Below are positions 1 to 5,732 of a stretch of 15,747 nt of DNA, piece after piece. The DNA lies in contig URAL01000041.1 in assembly GCA_900545805.1 (NCBI GenBank), forward strand, positions 1 to 15,747. Direction: 5' to 3'. Source of the stretch: an uncultured Eubacteriales bacterium. GTDB lineage: Bacteria > Bacillota > Clostridia > Oscillospirales > Oscillospiraceae. Within the stretch, counting starts at the first letter, position 1, and each line of letters opens with the position of its first letter. Below the pieces are notes generated by a model that saw nothing but the letters and a program-made list of their open reading frames with translations, made no database searches and had not been told where the DNA came from. Both the position numbers and the translations under genes were made by a program.

Positions 1-2
1 AA

Positions 3-47
3 ACGTCCGGATCGCTCTTTGAAAGATACGTCGCCGAAGCCGCTTGA
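3..47 (+). CDS. Possible C-terminal end of an upstream gene (truncated by window edge)
   Basis: Reading from base 3 gives a short tail (TSGSLFERYVAEAA, then TGA at 45-47) whose composition looks like a normal protein end. A second frame, from base 1, also stays open to a TAA at 55-57 but gives a less protein-like, Lys/Pro-rich peptide. Too little is present to name the gene. A weak terminator-like hairpin follows at 54-76. Confidence 0.25.
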   Translation, partial: TSGSLFERYVAEAA

Positions 48-53
48 AGCCTT

Positions 54-76
54 CTAAAAAAATATTTTAGTTTTTT
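54..76 (+). terminator. Weak AT-only hairpin followed by six T
   Basis: CTAAAA (54-59) can pair with TTTTAG (65-70), followed directly by TTTTTT. The stem has only one G-C pair, so this is a marginal intrinsic terminator for the upstream gene. Confidence 0.25.
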
Positions 77-345
77 CTGCTTTTACTCTTGACTTTTGCG
101 AAATTTGAACTCTTAAAATATGCAAATAATTTCGCATGCTAATTCGCTTTCGGCCGTTTGCCGCCGTTTTTTCGAGCGCTTTTGCAATATGTGTACCCTA
201 TTTTGCAATTTTCATCTACATGTAGTTGCAAAATTGCGGAGAGCATTTTTCCTGCTGCTTTGCGCGGATTATATGTTTTCGTCATTTTGCCCTGTTTTGA
301 GGTGCGTTTCTTGTGGCTTTTTTACATGACTTTTGCAGAAAAGTC
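77..345. other. AT-rich spacer with repeated TTTTGCAA motifs
   Basis: No believable gene is present; the short open frames here are Cys/Phe-rich and lack ribosome binding sites. TTTTGCAAT occurs at 180-188 and again at 201-209, 21 bases apart. An inverted copy follows, so that ATTTTGCAA (200-208) and TTGCAAAAT (226-234) form a perfect 9-bp inverted repeat with a 17-base spacer. The arrangement resembles a set of operator half-sites, but no regulator is recognised. Confidence 0.35.
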
Positions 346-374
346 TTGCATATTGCCGGGGCGCATGTTATATT
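346..374 (+). promoter_or_regulatory. Promoter of the hom-aspartokinase-asd operon
   Basis: TTGCAT (346-351), a 17-base spacer, then TATATT (369-374) matches a sigma-A promoter. Transcription would start near 381, leaving a leader of about 50 bases before hom. Confidence 0.55.
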
Positions 375-385
375 GTTCTCATCTC

Positions 386-401
386 AAAAACATATGTTTT
401 T
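386..401. promoter_or_regulatory. Perfect 16-bp palindrome at the predicted transcript start
   Basis: AAAAACATATGTTTTT reads the same on both strands and lies about 5-20 bases downstream of the predicted start site of the hom operon. It has no loop, so it fits a DNA-binding site better than an RNA hairpin. No known operator is recognised. Confidence 0.35.
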
Positions 402-431
402 GCAGGAAAGACACATAAAGGCGGTACAGAT

Positions 432-1574
432 ATGAAAATTGCACTTTTGGGCTGCGGAGTAGTCGGCGGCGGAGTTCTTGAGATCGCGGAAAAGCGCTCG
501 GATATGTCGGTAAAGTACGTTCTTGTAAGACGTGACAAGCCCGAGCTCGGCGACAAGGCCGTTAAGGATATAAACGTTATATTAAATGATAAAGAGGTCG
601 ACACCGTGGTCGAGGTCATGGGCGGCCTGTCGCCGGCGTTTGAATACGTCGCGGCGGCGATGAGAGCCGGAAAAAACGTTGTGACGGCAAATAAGCACCT
701 TGTTGCACATTATTATAAGGAGCTTGTTTCACTCGCTTCCGAGAAGGGCGTCGCATTCCGCTGCACTCCGGCGGTCGGCGGCGGCATCCCATGGCTCGTC
801 AATCTCGAAAGAGTCAAGAGGCTCGACAGTGTGCAGTCGTTCTGCGGCATCATGAACGGAACTACGAACTTCATCCTTGACGCGATGCACACAAACGGCG
901 CTGACTTTTCCGAGGTGCTCGCCGAGGCGCAGAGGCTCGGCTACGCCGAGGCCGATCCGTCGGCGGACATCGACGGACTGGATATACAGCGCAAGGCAGT
1001 CATTTCCGCAAACGTCGCGTTTGATGCCTGCCTTTCGGAGGAGGATGTGCCCGTATTCGGCATCCGCAGCATCTCATCCTGCGACATCGCCGCTGCTGAG
1101 AGCCGCGAGCGTATCTGCAAGATGCTCGCCTTCGGCGAAAAAAGCGCGTCGGGCGCAGTCAGCTGCTATGTCGAGCCATGCTTTGTGCCGGCGGGCGAGC
1201 TTGAGGCCGCGGTATCGACAAACCGAAACGTCATATCCTTTGTCACCGAGCTCACCGGCAGGGAGAGCTTTTACGGTCAGGGCGCCGGCAGATACCCCAC
1301 CGCGTACAACGCCGTGGCCGACTGCTCGGATATACTCGGCGGCGTAAAGGAGTTTTACACCTCGCTCGTGCGCGATGTGCCGGTCGATAACAGCGCCGTC
1401 TCGCACAGATACTATGTGCGCTTTTCCGGCAGCGACGATTTTCTCGCCTCGGTCGAGAGCGAAAAGTGCGGCGAGGGGATCATAACCATGCCCGTTCCCG
1501 TCGCAAAAATGCACGAATGGGCAGCAAAGGCAAAGGAGGCTGACCCCGGAGTATTCATAGCCGGGCTCATATAA
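432..1574 (+). CDS. hom: Homoserine dehydrogenase
   Basis: Reduces aspartate 4-semialdehyde to homoserine with NAD(P)H, the branch towards threonine and methionine. The N-terminus carries a Rossmann nucleotide-binding motif (G7-x-G9-x-x-G12); NKH at 87-89, GGGIPW (116-121) and NGTTN (142-146) follow. The family signature EADPSADIDGLD (173-184) with the catalytic-region Lys188 is intact. The start at 432 is preferred over an in-frame ATG at 333, because AAAGGCGG lies 7-8 bases upstream and the extra 33 residues would precede the Rossmann strand. At 380 residues it is shorter than the common 400-430-residue Gram-positive enzymes, and its last ~55 residues do not read as a clear ACT domain, so allosteric control by threonine may be weak or absent (inference). 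It is first in an operon with aspartokinase and asd. Confidence 0.93.
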   Translation: MKIALLGCGVVGGGVLEIAEKRSDMSVKYVLVRRDKPELGDKAVKDINVILNDKEVDTVVEVMGGLSPAFEYVAAAMRAGKNVVTANKHLVAHYYKELVSLASEKGVAFRCTPAVGGGIPWLVNLERVKRLDSVQSFCGIMNGTTNFILDAMHTNGADFSEVLAEAQRLGYAEADPSADIDGLDIQRKAVISANVAFDACLSEEDVPVFGIRSISSCDIAAAESRERICKMLAFGEKSASGAVSCYVEPCFVPAGELEAAVSTNRNVISFVTELTGRESFYGQGAGRYPTAYNAVADCSDILGGVKEFYTSLVRDVPVDNSAVSHRYYVRFSGSDDFLASVESEKCGEGIITMPVPVAKMHEWAAKAKEADPGVFIAGLI

Positions 1575-1578
1575 TATA

Positions 1579-2892
1579 ATGTTGAAGGTAGCAAAATTCG
1601 GCGGCTCGTCCATGGCCGACGCCGGACAGTTCAGAAAAGTAAAGTCGATCATCGAATCGGATCCGGCGCGCAAGGTCATCGTCGTTTCCGCCGCGGGCAA
1701 GAGATATAGGGACGATCACAAGCTGACCGATCTTCTGTATCTCTGTCATGCGCACAAAAAGTACGGCGTCAGCTGCGATCCGGTGTTCGACATGATCGCA
1801 GGGCGCTATCGCGAGATCTGCGCGGAGCTTGAGCTCAAGGTCGATATCGACGCAAAGCTTTCCGCTCTGCGCGAGGAGATAGAGGCCGGTATATCAAAGG
1901 ATAAGCTCGTCTCGCGCGGCGAATATTTCTCGGCGCTTTTAATGGCCGATTACCTCGGCTATGATTTTCTTGACGCGGAGGCGTGGCTGCACTTTTCCTT
2001 TGACGGAACGATCGACAAGGAGCGCTCCTATGAGGATCTCGAGCGGCTCGCAGCAGGGCGCAGAGTAGTTATCCCCGGCTTTTACGGCAGTATGCCAGAC
2101 GGCAGCATACGCGTGCTCTCACGCGGCGGAAGCGATGTTACGGGCGCTCTTGCGGCTGCGGCGCTGGACGCGGACGTGTACGAAAACTGGACGGACGTAT
2201 CGGGCATACTCATGGCCGATCCGCGCATCGTCGATAATCCCGACGCCATCGAGCGCATAACCTATAACGAGCTGCGCGAGCTGAGCTATATGGGCGCGCA
2301 GGTGCTGCACGAGGGCGCGGTGTTCCCCGTGCGCGAGAAGAACATTCCGCTGAATATCCGCAACACCAACGCCCCCGACCACCCCGGAACGCTCATCATG
2401 GAGCGCTTTCCCGACGAGGAGATAAGCGACCGCTTCATAACGGGTATCGCAGGGCGCAAGAATTTTTCGATCATCACAGTGTCCAAGTCCGGGATGAGCT
2501 CGCAGATGGGCTCGCTGCGTCAGATGCTCGAGGTTTTTGAAAAGCACGGCGTTTGCGTTGAGTACACTCCCTCCGGCATTGACAGCGTGTCCTTCGTAGT
2601 CTCGGCCGACAAGGCGAAGGATCGCATCTATTCCATCGTCGGCGAAATCCGCGACACGCTTACCCCCGACAACATTCAGATAACCGGCGGGGTGTCCGTC
2701 GTGGCGGCGGTCGGCCGCCATATGGCCTTCAAGCCCGGCACCTCGGGGCGCATCTTCGCCGCACTCGGCAGGGCCGGCATCAACATCCGCATGATATCTC
2801 AGGGCCCGGACGAGCTGAACATAATCGTCGGAGTAAATAACGATGATTTTGAAAGCTGCGTGCGCGTACTATATAATAGCTTTGTAAAATAA
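1579..2892 (+). CDS. lysC: Aspartate kinase (monofunctional, with C-terminal ACT domains)
   Basis: Phosphorylates aspartate to 4-aspartyl-phosphate, the committed step to lysine, threonine and methionine. The amino-acid-kinase domain begins with KFGGSS (6-11); RGEYFSA (113-119) and SRGGSDVT (181-188) are the substrate and nucleotide signatures, followed by WTDVSGI (204-210) and the MADPR motif. About residues 295-437 form two ACT-like segments, for example GRIFAALGRAGINIRMISQG near the end, as expected for a feedback-regulated enzyme of about 440 residues. The start lies 4 bases after the hom stop without a clear ribosome binding site of its own, so translation is probably coupled to hom. The symbol is generic: Clostridia often have several aspartokinases, and linkage to hom and asd suggests this one serves the threonine/homoserine branch. 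Confidence 0.93.
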   Translation: MLKVAKFGGSSMADAGQFRKVKSIIESDPARKVIVVSAAGKRYRDDHKLTDLLYLCHAHKKYGVSCDPVFDMIAGRYREICAELELKVDIDAKLSALREEIEAGISKDKLVSRGEYFSALLMADYLGYDFLDAEAWLHFSFDGTIDKERSYEDLERLAAGRRVVIPGFYGSMPDGSIRVLSRGGSDVTGALAAAALDADVYENWTDVSGILMADPRIVDNPDAIERITYNELRELSYMGAQVLHEGAVFPVREKNIPLNIRNTNAPDHPGTLIMERFPDEEISDRFITGIAGRKNFSIITVSKSGMSSQMGSLRQMLEVFEKHGVCVEYTPSGIDSVSFVVSADKAKDRIYSIVGEIRDTLTPDNIQITGGVSVVAAVGRHMAFKPGTSGRIFAALGRAGINIRMISQGPDELNIIVGVNNDDFESCVRVLYNSFVK

Positions 2893-2905
2893 GGAGAACA
2901 GGATC

Positions 2906-3898
2906 ATGAAAAAATACAATGTTGGCATTCTCGGCGCAACGGGCGCCGTCGGACAGGAAATGATGAAGATACTCGCAGAGCACAGCTTCCCCGTAGGCGA
3001 GCTCAGACTGCTCGCGAGCCGTAATTCCGCCGGCAGGGAGATAAACGGCCACGTCGTCGTCGAGGCGTGCAGAGAAAACTTTGAGGGGCTGGACATCATT
3101 CTCGGTGCGGCCGAGAATGACATTGCCGAGCGCTTCGTCGAGGATATCAAGGCCTCCGGCGCCGTGTTTATCGACAACTCCAGCGCGTTCCGTCTTTGCC
3201 CCGACGTGCCCCTCGTCGTGCCGGAGATAAACCCCGGGGACGTGAAAAAGCACAAGGGCGTCATCGCAAACCCCAACTGCACCACCGTCATATCCTGCAC
3301 GGCCGTCAACGCTCTCAACGCCGTTTCGCCCATCGAGAGCATGGTAGTTTCGTCCTATCAGGCGGTGTCCGGCGCCGGCGCGGCAGGCCCGAAGGAGCTC
3401 TTCGGAGAGGTCGAGGCCATCGCCAAGGGTGAAAGCTTCGAGCCCAAGGTCTTTGCGTATCAGATAGCCTATAACGTAATTCCGCAGATAGGCGGCGAGC
3501 AGTTTGCCGGCTACACCTCAGAGGAGATGAAGCTCCAGAACGAGGGACGCCGAATAATGCACCTGCCCGAGCTCAAGGTCAGCTGCACCTGTGTGCGCGT
3601 TCCCGTCGTGCGCAGCCACAGCGTCTCCATCTGCCTGAAAACGAAAGAGAAAATTTCCGTTGAGCGTGCGCGCGAGGTCATCGCCGCGGCGCCCGGCGTA
3701 AAGCTCGTAGATGATCTTGGCGCACTTGAGTACCCCATGCCGCTGGATACGCAGAACCAGGATCTCGTTTTCGTCGGCCGCATCCGCGAGGATCTCACCG
3801 ATGAGCGCGGCCTGAACCTCTGGTGCTGCGGCGACCAGGTACGCAAGGGTGCCGCCACCAACGCCGTCCAGATCGCAGAGCTTTTAACGGCGCTTTAA
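2906..3898 (+). CDS. asd: Aspartate-semialdehyde dehydrogenase
   Basis: Converts 4-aspartyl-phosphate to aspartate 4-semialdehyde with NADPH, linking the aspartokinase product to the hom substrate. It has the N-terminal nucleotide-binding motif GATGAVG (10-16), FIDNSSAFR (88-96), the catalytic cysteine in NPNCTT (Cys125), the SSYQAVSGAG segment (149-158) with Gln152, and RVPVVRSH (231-238) with the conserved His238. The length of 330 residues is normal. The ribosome binding site AAGGAG overlaps the aspartokinase stop codon (2890-2892) and lies 9 bases before the ATG, so the two genes are certainly cotranscribed. No canonical U-tract terminator follows; instead there is a folded spacer (see 3918-4002). 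Confidence 0.95.
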   Translation: MKKYNVGILGATGAVGQEMMKILAEHSFPVGELRLLASRNSAGREINGHVVVEACRENFEGLDIILGAAENDIAERFVEDIKASGAVFIDNSSAFRLCPDVPLVVPEINPGDVKKHKGVIANPNCTTVISCTAVNALNAVSPIESMVVSSYQAVSGAGAAGPKELFGEVEAIAKGESFEPKVFAYQIAYNVIPQIGGEQFAGYTSEEMKLQNEGRRIMHLPELKVSCTCVRVPVVRSHSVSICLKTKEKISVERAREVIAAAPGVKLVDDLGALEYPMPLDTQNQDLVFVGRIREDLTDERGLNLWCCGDQVRKGAATNAVQIAELLTAL

Positions 3899-3917
3899 GT
3901 CACCTGCGGGTACGCTT

Positions 3918-4002
3918 ATTGCGCTTGCCCGGTATCAACCGAAGCCTCCGTTCATCCGAACGGGGGTTTCAGCCTGTCGAGAAACCCGGCTGTGCGTCAG
4001 GC
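3918..4002 (+). other. Folded spacer downstream of asd, with a motif shared with the asnS 3' flank
   Basis: Starting 20 bases after asd, ATTGCG, three variable bases, then GCCCGGTATC (3918-3936) matches 16 of 19 positions of a site at 11679-11697, after asnS. It is followed by a 13-bp stem with G-U wobbles (3941-3953 with 3958-3970), and by GCCTG (3972-3976), which can pair with CAGGC (3998-4002). GGGTTTC (3964-3970) could instead pair perfectly with GAAACCC (3981-3987). No T-run follows, so it is not a standard terminator. The rest of the gap to 4102 holds nothing else clear. Confidence 0.4.
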
Positions 4003-4102
4003 GGCAAAAGAGCTTCTTCCGTATTAAGAACAGAAAAAGGCCGAAATCGCCGAAAGCCCTGAAATATCAAGGCTTAGAGGCTTTTGAAGGGATAAATAAG
4101 CA

Positions 4103-4552
4103 ATGACAAAAATCTTATTCGTCTGCCACGGCAATATCTGCCGCAGCCCGATGGCGGAATATTTCATGAAAGAGCTCGTGCGGCGCGAGGGATTGGAGGA
4201 CAGGTTCGAGATAGCCTCGGCGGCGACGAGCTGTGAGGAGATAGGCAACGACGTGTATCCGCCTGCCCGGAAAAAGCTTTCCGAGCACGGGGTGCCCTGT
4301 CCGAAGCGCACGGCGCGCAGGCTCACGGGGACGGACTTCGGCGAGTACGACCTCATCATCGGCATGGACAGCGAGAATCTGCACAACATGCACCGTATAT
4401 GCGCCGGCGGGGACAGCTCTAAGATACACCTTCTCATGGATTTCACCGACCGCCCCGGCGATGTTGCCGACCCGTGGTATACCCGCGATTTTGAGGCAAC
4501 ATGGCGCGATGTTTACGACGGCTGCCGCGCTCTGCTCGAAAAGCTCAGATAA
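4103..4552 (+). CDS. Low-molecular-weight protein tyrosine phosphatase
   Basis: A small cytoplasmic phosphatase for phosphotyrosine proteins or small aryl phosphates. The P-loop CX5R motif is at the N-terminus (Cys8-His-Gly-Asn-Ile-Cys-Arg14, then Ser15), as in all members, and the general-acid loop DPWY (123-126) is near the C-terminus. The length of 149 residues fits the family (about 150-160). AAGGGA lies about 11 bases before the ATG. It stands apart from asd by 204 bases and has its own terminator, so it is probably transcribed alone or as weak read-through. The target is unknown; relatives often counteract tyrosine kinases of capsule or stress pathways, but nothing nearby points to that. 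Confidence 0.93.
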   Translation: MTKILFVCHGNICRSPMAEYFMKELVRREGLEDRFEIASAATSCEEIGNDVYPPARKKLSEHGVPCPKRTARRLTGTDFGEYDLIIGMDSENLHNMHRICAGGDSSKIHLLMDFTDRPGDVADPWYTRDFEATWRDVYDGCRALLEKLR

Positions 4553-4554
4553 CA

Positions 4555-4583
4555 AAACCGGCGCGTCTCGGACGTGCCGGTTT
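4555..4583 (+). terminator. Strong hairpin just after the phosphatase gene
   Basis: A 13-bp stem with one G-U pair (AAACCGGCGCGTC, 4555-4567, with GACGTGCCGGTTT, 4571-4583) and a 3-base TCG loop starts 3 bases after the stop codon. The trailing T-run is short (TTTGTCT), but the A-rich 5' arm and T-rich 3' arm fit an intrinsic terminator. Confidence 0.7.
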
Positions 4584-4610
4584 GTCTGCATAATACGACA
4601 TCAGCGCGTC

Positions 4611-4850
4611 AAAAAAGCCATTGGCTTTTTTGCACGCTTCAAATACGCCACATTTTTTGTGAAGCTTACGCTTCACGAAAAATCTCGCTTCGCTCGTCAA
4701 AAAGTCCTTACGGACGTTTTTGATGGCTATAATCCAACTTGAGGCGGGCCTTTTCTCGCTGCGGCTCGGTCACGGCGCGGCTCTGACATGCCACCGGCAT
4801 GTCATTCACTCCCGCGCCGCCGCTTCGCTACCCCTCAAACTCCCCCGCTG
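4611..4850. repeat. Hairpin-rich intergenic element
   Basis: Dense stem-loops fill the gap between the phosphatase and the PepSY-like gene. AAAAAAGCC/GGCTTTTTT is at 4611-4631. A 13-bp stem with one wobble and a TTAC loop is at 4653-4682. A second TTAC-loop hairpin, also with a homopolymer-rich outer stem and one bulge, is at 4697-4723. A perfect 9-bp stem (TGACATGCC/GGCATGTCA) is at 4784-4804, nested inside CGGCGCGG (4773-4780)/CCGCGCCG (4812-4819) and then TTGAGG (4739-4744)/CCTCAA (4833-4838). No coding frame is credible. It could be a miniature repeat, a REP-like element or a structured RNA. Confidence 0.5.
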
Positions 4851-4908
4851 CGCGGTTGTATTTACTCAGCAGCATAGGTTTTTTGACAGTCTCACGACAT
4901 ATGTTTTG

Positions 4909-4938
4909 TTGACAAAAGGGGGCTTCGATATATATAAT
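4909..4938 (+). promoter_or_regulatory. Promoter of the PepSY-like membrane protein gene
   Basis: Both hexamers match the sigma-A consensus perfectly: TTGACA (4909-4914), an 18-base spacer, TATAAT (4933-4938). Transcription would start near 4945, 35 bases before the chosen start codon. Confidence 0.75.
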
Positions 4939-4979
4939 AAATAAGATTGTACAGCCTTATCACAAAGGAGGAGTGCTGC

Positions 4980-5414
4980 GTGGCCCCGGGCGGAAAACAC
5001 CTTAAACAGCAAGCGTATAAAATGCGCGGCAGCGGCGCTCACCTTTCGGAAAAGGACAGGAAAAAGGCTGCTCGCCGCCGCTCGGTGCGCATGGCGCGGC
5101 GCGGCAGACTCAGGCGCGGCGCACCGCAGATGATAGTCATGCTGCTTTTGTGCATCGTCATGATATCGCCCCTGCGCAGCTGCATAATAAGCGACTCGGA
5201 CTATGTCGGCTATGCCGCTGCGCGCGAGACAGCGCTCTCCGATGCCGGTATAACTCAGGAAAAGGCCAAGGATCTGTCGGTGGAGATGATAAAAATAGAC
5301 GACACCGTGTGCTACAAGGTGCAGTTTACGGGCTCTGTCACCGATTACAGATATATAATTGATGCAAGCTCCGGTCTCATAATCGGGCAGAAGTTCTACA
5401 GGACAGAGGGATAA
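4980..5414 (+). CDS. Small membrane-anchored protein with a PepSY-like domain
   Basis: A 144-residue protein of unknown role. Residues 1-50 are very basic (many Arg/Lys, including RRRSVRMARR), residues 51-66 form one hydrophobic segment (MIVMLLLCIVMISPL), and residues about 77-138 read as a PepSY-type fold (YVGYAAARETAL, then YRYIIDASSGLIIG). The positive-inside rule puts the tail outside the cell. PepSY domains often inhibit or modulate peptidases, but the target here is unknown. The GTG at 4980 is chosen because AAAGGAGGAG ends 7-8 bases upstream; an upstream in-frame TTG at 4947 has no such site and lies almost at the predicted transcript start. It has its own promoter and terminator and so is monocistronic. 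Confidence 0.75.
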   Translation: MAPGGKHLKQQAYKMRGSGAHLSEKDRKKAARRRSVRMARRGRLRRGAPQMIVMLLLCIVMISPLRSCIISDSDYVGYAAARETALSDAGITQEKAKDLSVEMIKIDDTVCYKVQFTGSVTDYRYIIDASSGLIIGQKFYRTEG

Positions 5415-5430
5415 GAAGCCTTAAAATACA

Positions 5431-5464
5431 AAAACAGGGCATGGTATATATGCTCTGTTTTCAT
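5431..5464 (+). terminator. Intrinsic terminator of the PepSY-like gene
   Basis: AAAACAGGGCAT (5431-5442) pairs with ATGCTCTGTTTT (5450-5461) with one G-U wobble and a 7-base loop. The U-rich end and the position 16 bases after the stop codon fit a terminator. Confidence 0.75.
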
Positions 5465-5571
5465 TTATACGCAATAAATCAATATGTATAATAGCAAATT
5501 AATTGCCGTCTGAATCGGCCTGCATGCAACATAAAGCACAAAAAACATAGTAACAAAGGGACATATTGTGG

Positions 5572-5600
5572 TTGCAAGTTGTGAAAAAATGTGTTATACT
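5572..5600 (+). promoter_or_regulatory. Promoter of the enoate-reductase-like gene
   Basis: TTGCAA (5572-5577), a 17-base spacer, then TATACT (5595-5600). The expected start is near 5607, which leaves a leader of about 125 bases. The interval 5465-5571 shows nothing else I can support. Confidence 0.65.
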
Positions 5601-5606
5601 TAGCCT

Positions 5607-5732
5607 GCTATTGTGTAGAAGCACGTCAACATGCGGCGTGACACTGTTTTGTAAACGTTCGACACTGCTGTTTTACCGGCGGCGTCTACCGTGATAAATT
5701 AGTCAATCATATTTAAAGGAAGGAAGAACCAT
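5607..5732 (+). promoter_or_regulatory. Long 5' leader with a repeated GACACTG motif
   Basis: The leader is longer than those of neighbouring genes. GACACTG occurs at 5640-5646 and 5661-5667, 21 bases apart, each followed by a T-rich stretch; the palindrome AACGTT (5654-5659) lies between. The ribosome binding site AAAGGAAGGA (5716-5725) precedes the start. No known riboswitch class was recognised. Confidence 0.35.

Noticed and set aside
120..418. Short open frames in the AT-rich spacer before hom
   Set aside because: Phe/Cys-rich peptides without ribosome sites, overlapping predicted promoter elements.
333..431. N-terminal extension of homoserine dehydrogenase from an ATG at 333
   Set aside because: It would begin upstream of the predicted -35/-10 pair and put 33 residues before the Rossmann fold; the ATG at 432 has a good ribosome site.
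1570..1580. TATAAT-like sequences at the hom/aspartokinase junction as an internal promoter
   Set aside because: There is no -35 at a suitable distance and the sequence is explained by the stop and start codons.
2119..2721. A 200-codon antisense frame within the aspartokinase gene
   Set aside because: Its composition and lack of motifs mark it as a shadow of the well-defined aspartokinase.
4461..4944. Open frames across the phosphatase end and the hairpin-rich gap
   Set aside because: They cross a terminator and a series of palindromes, lack ribosome sites and have no recognisable sequence.
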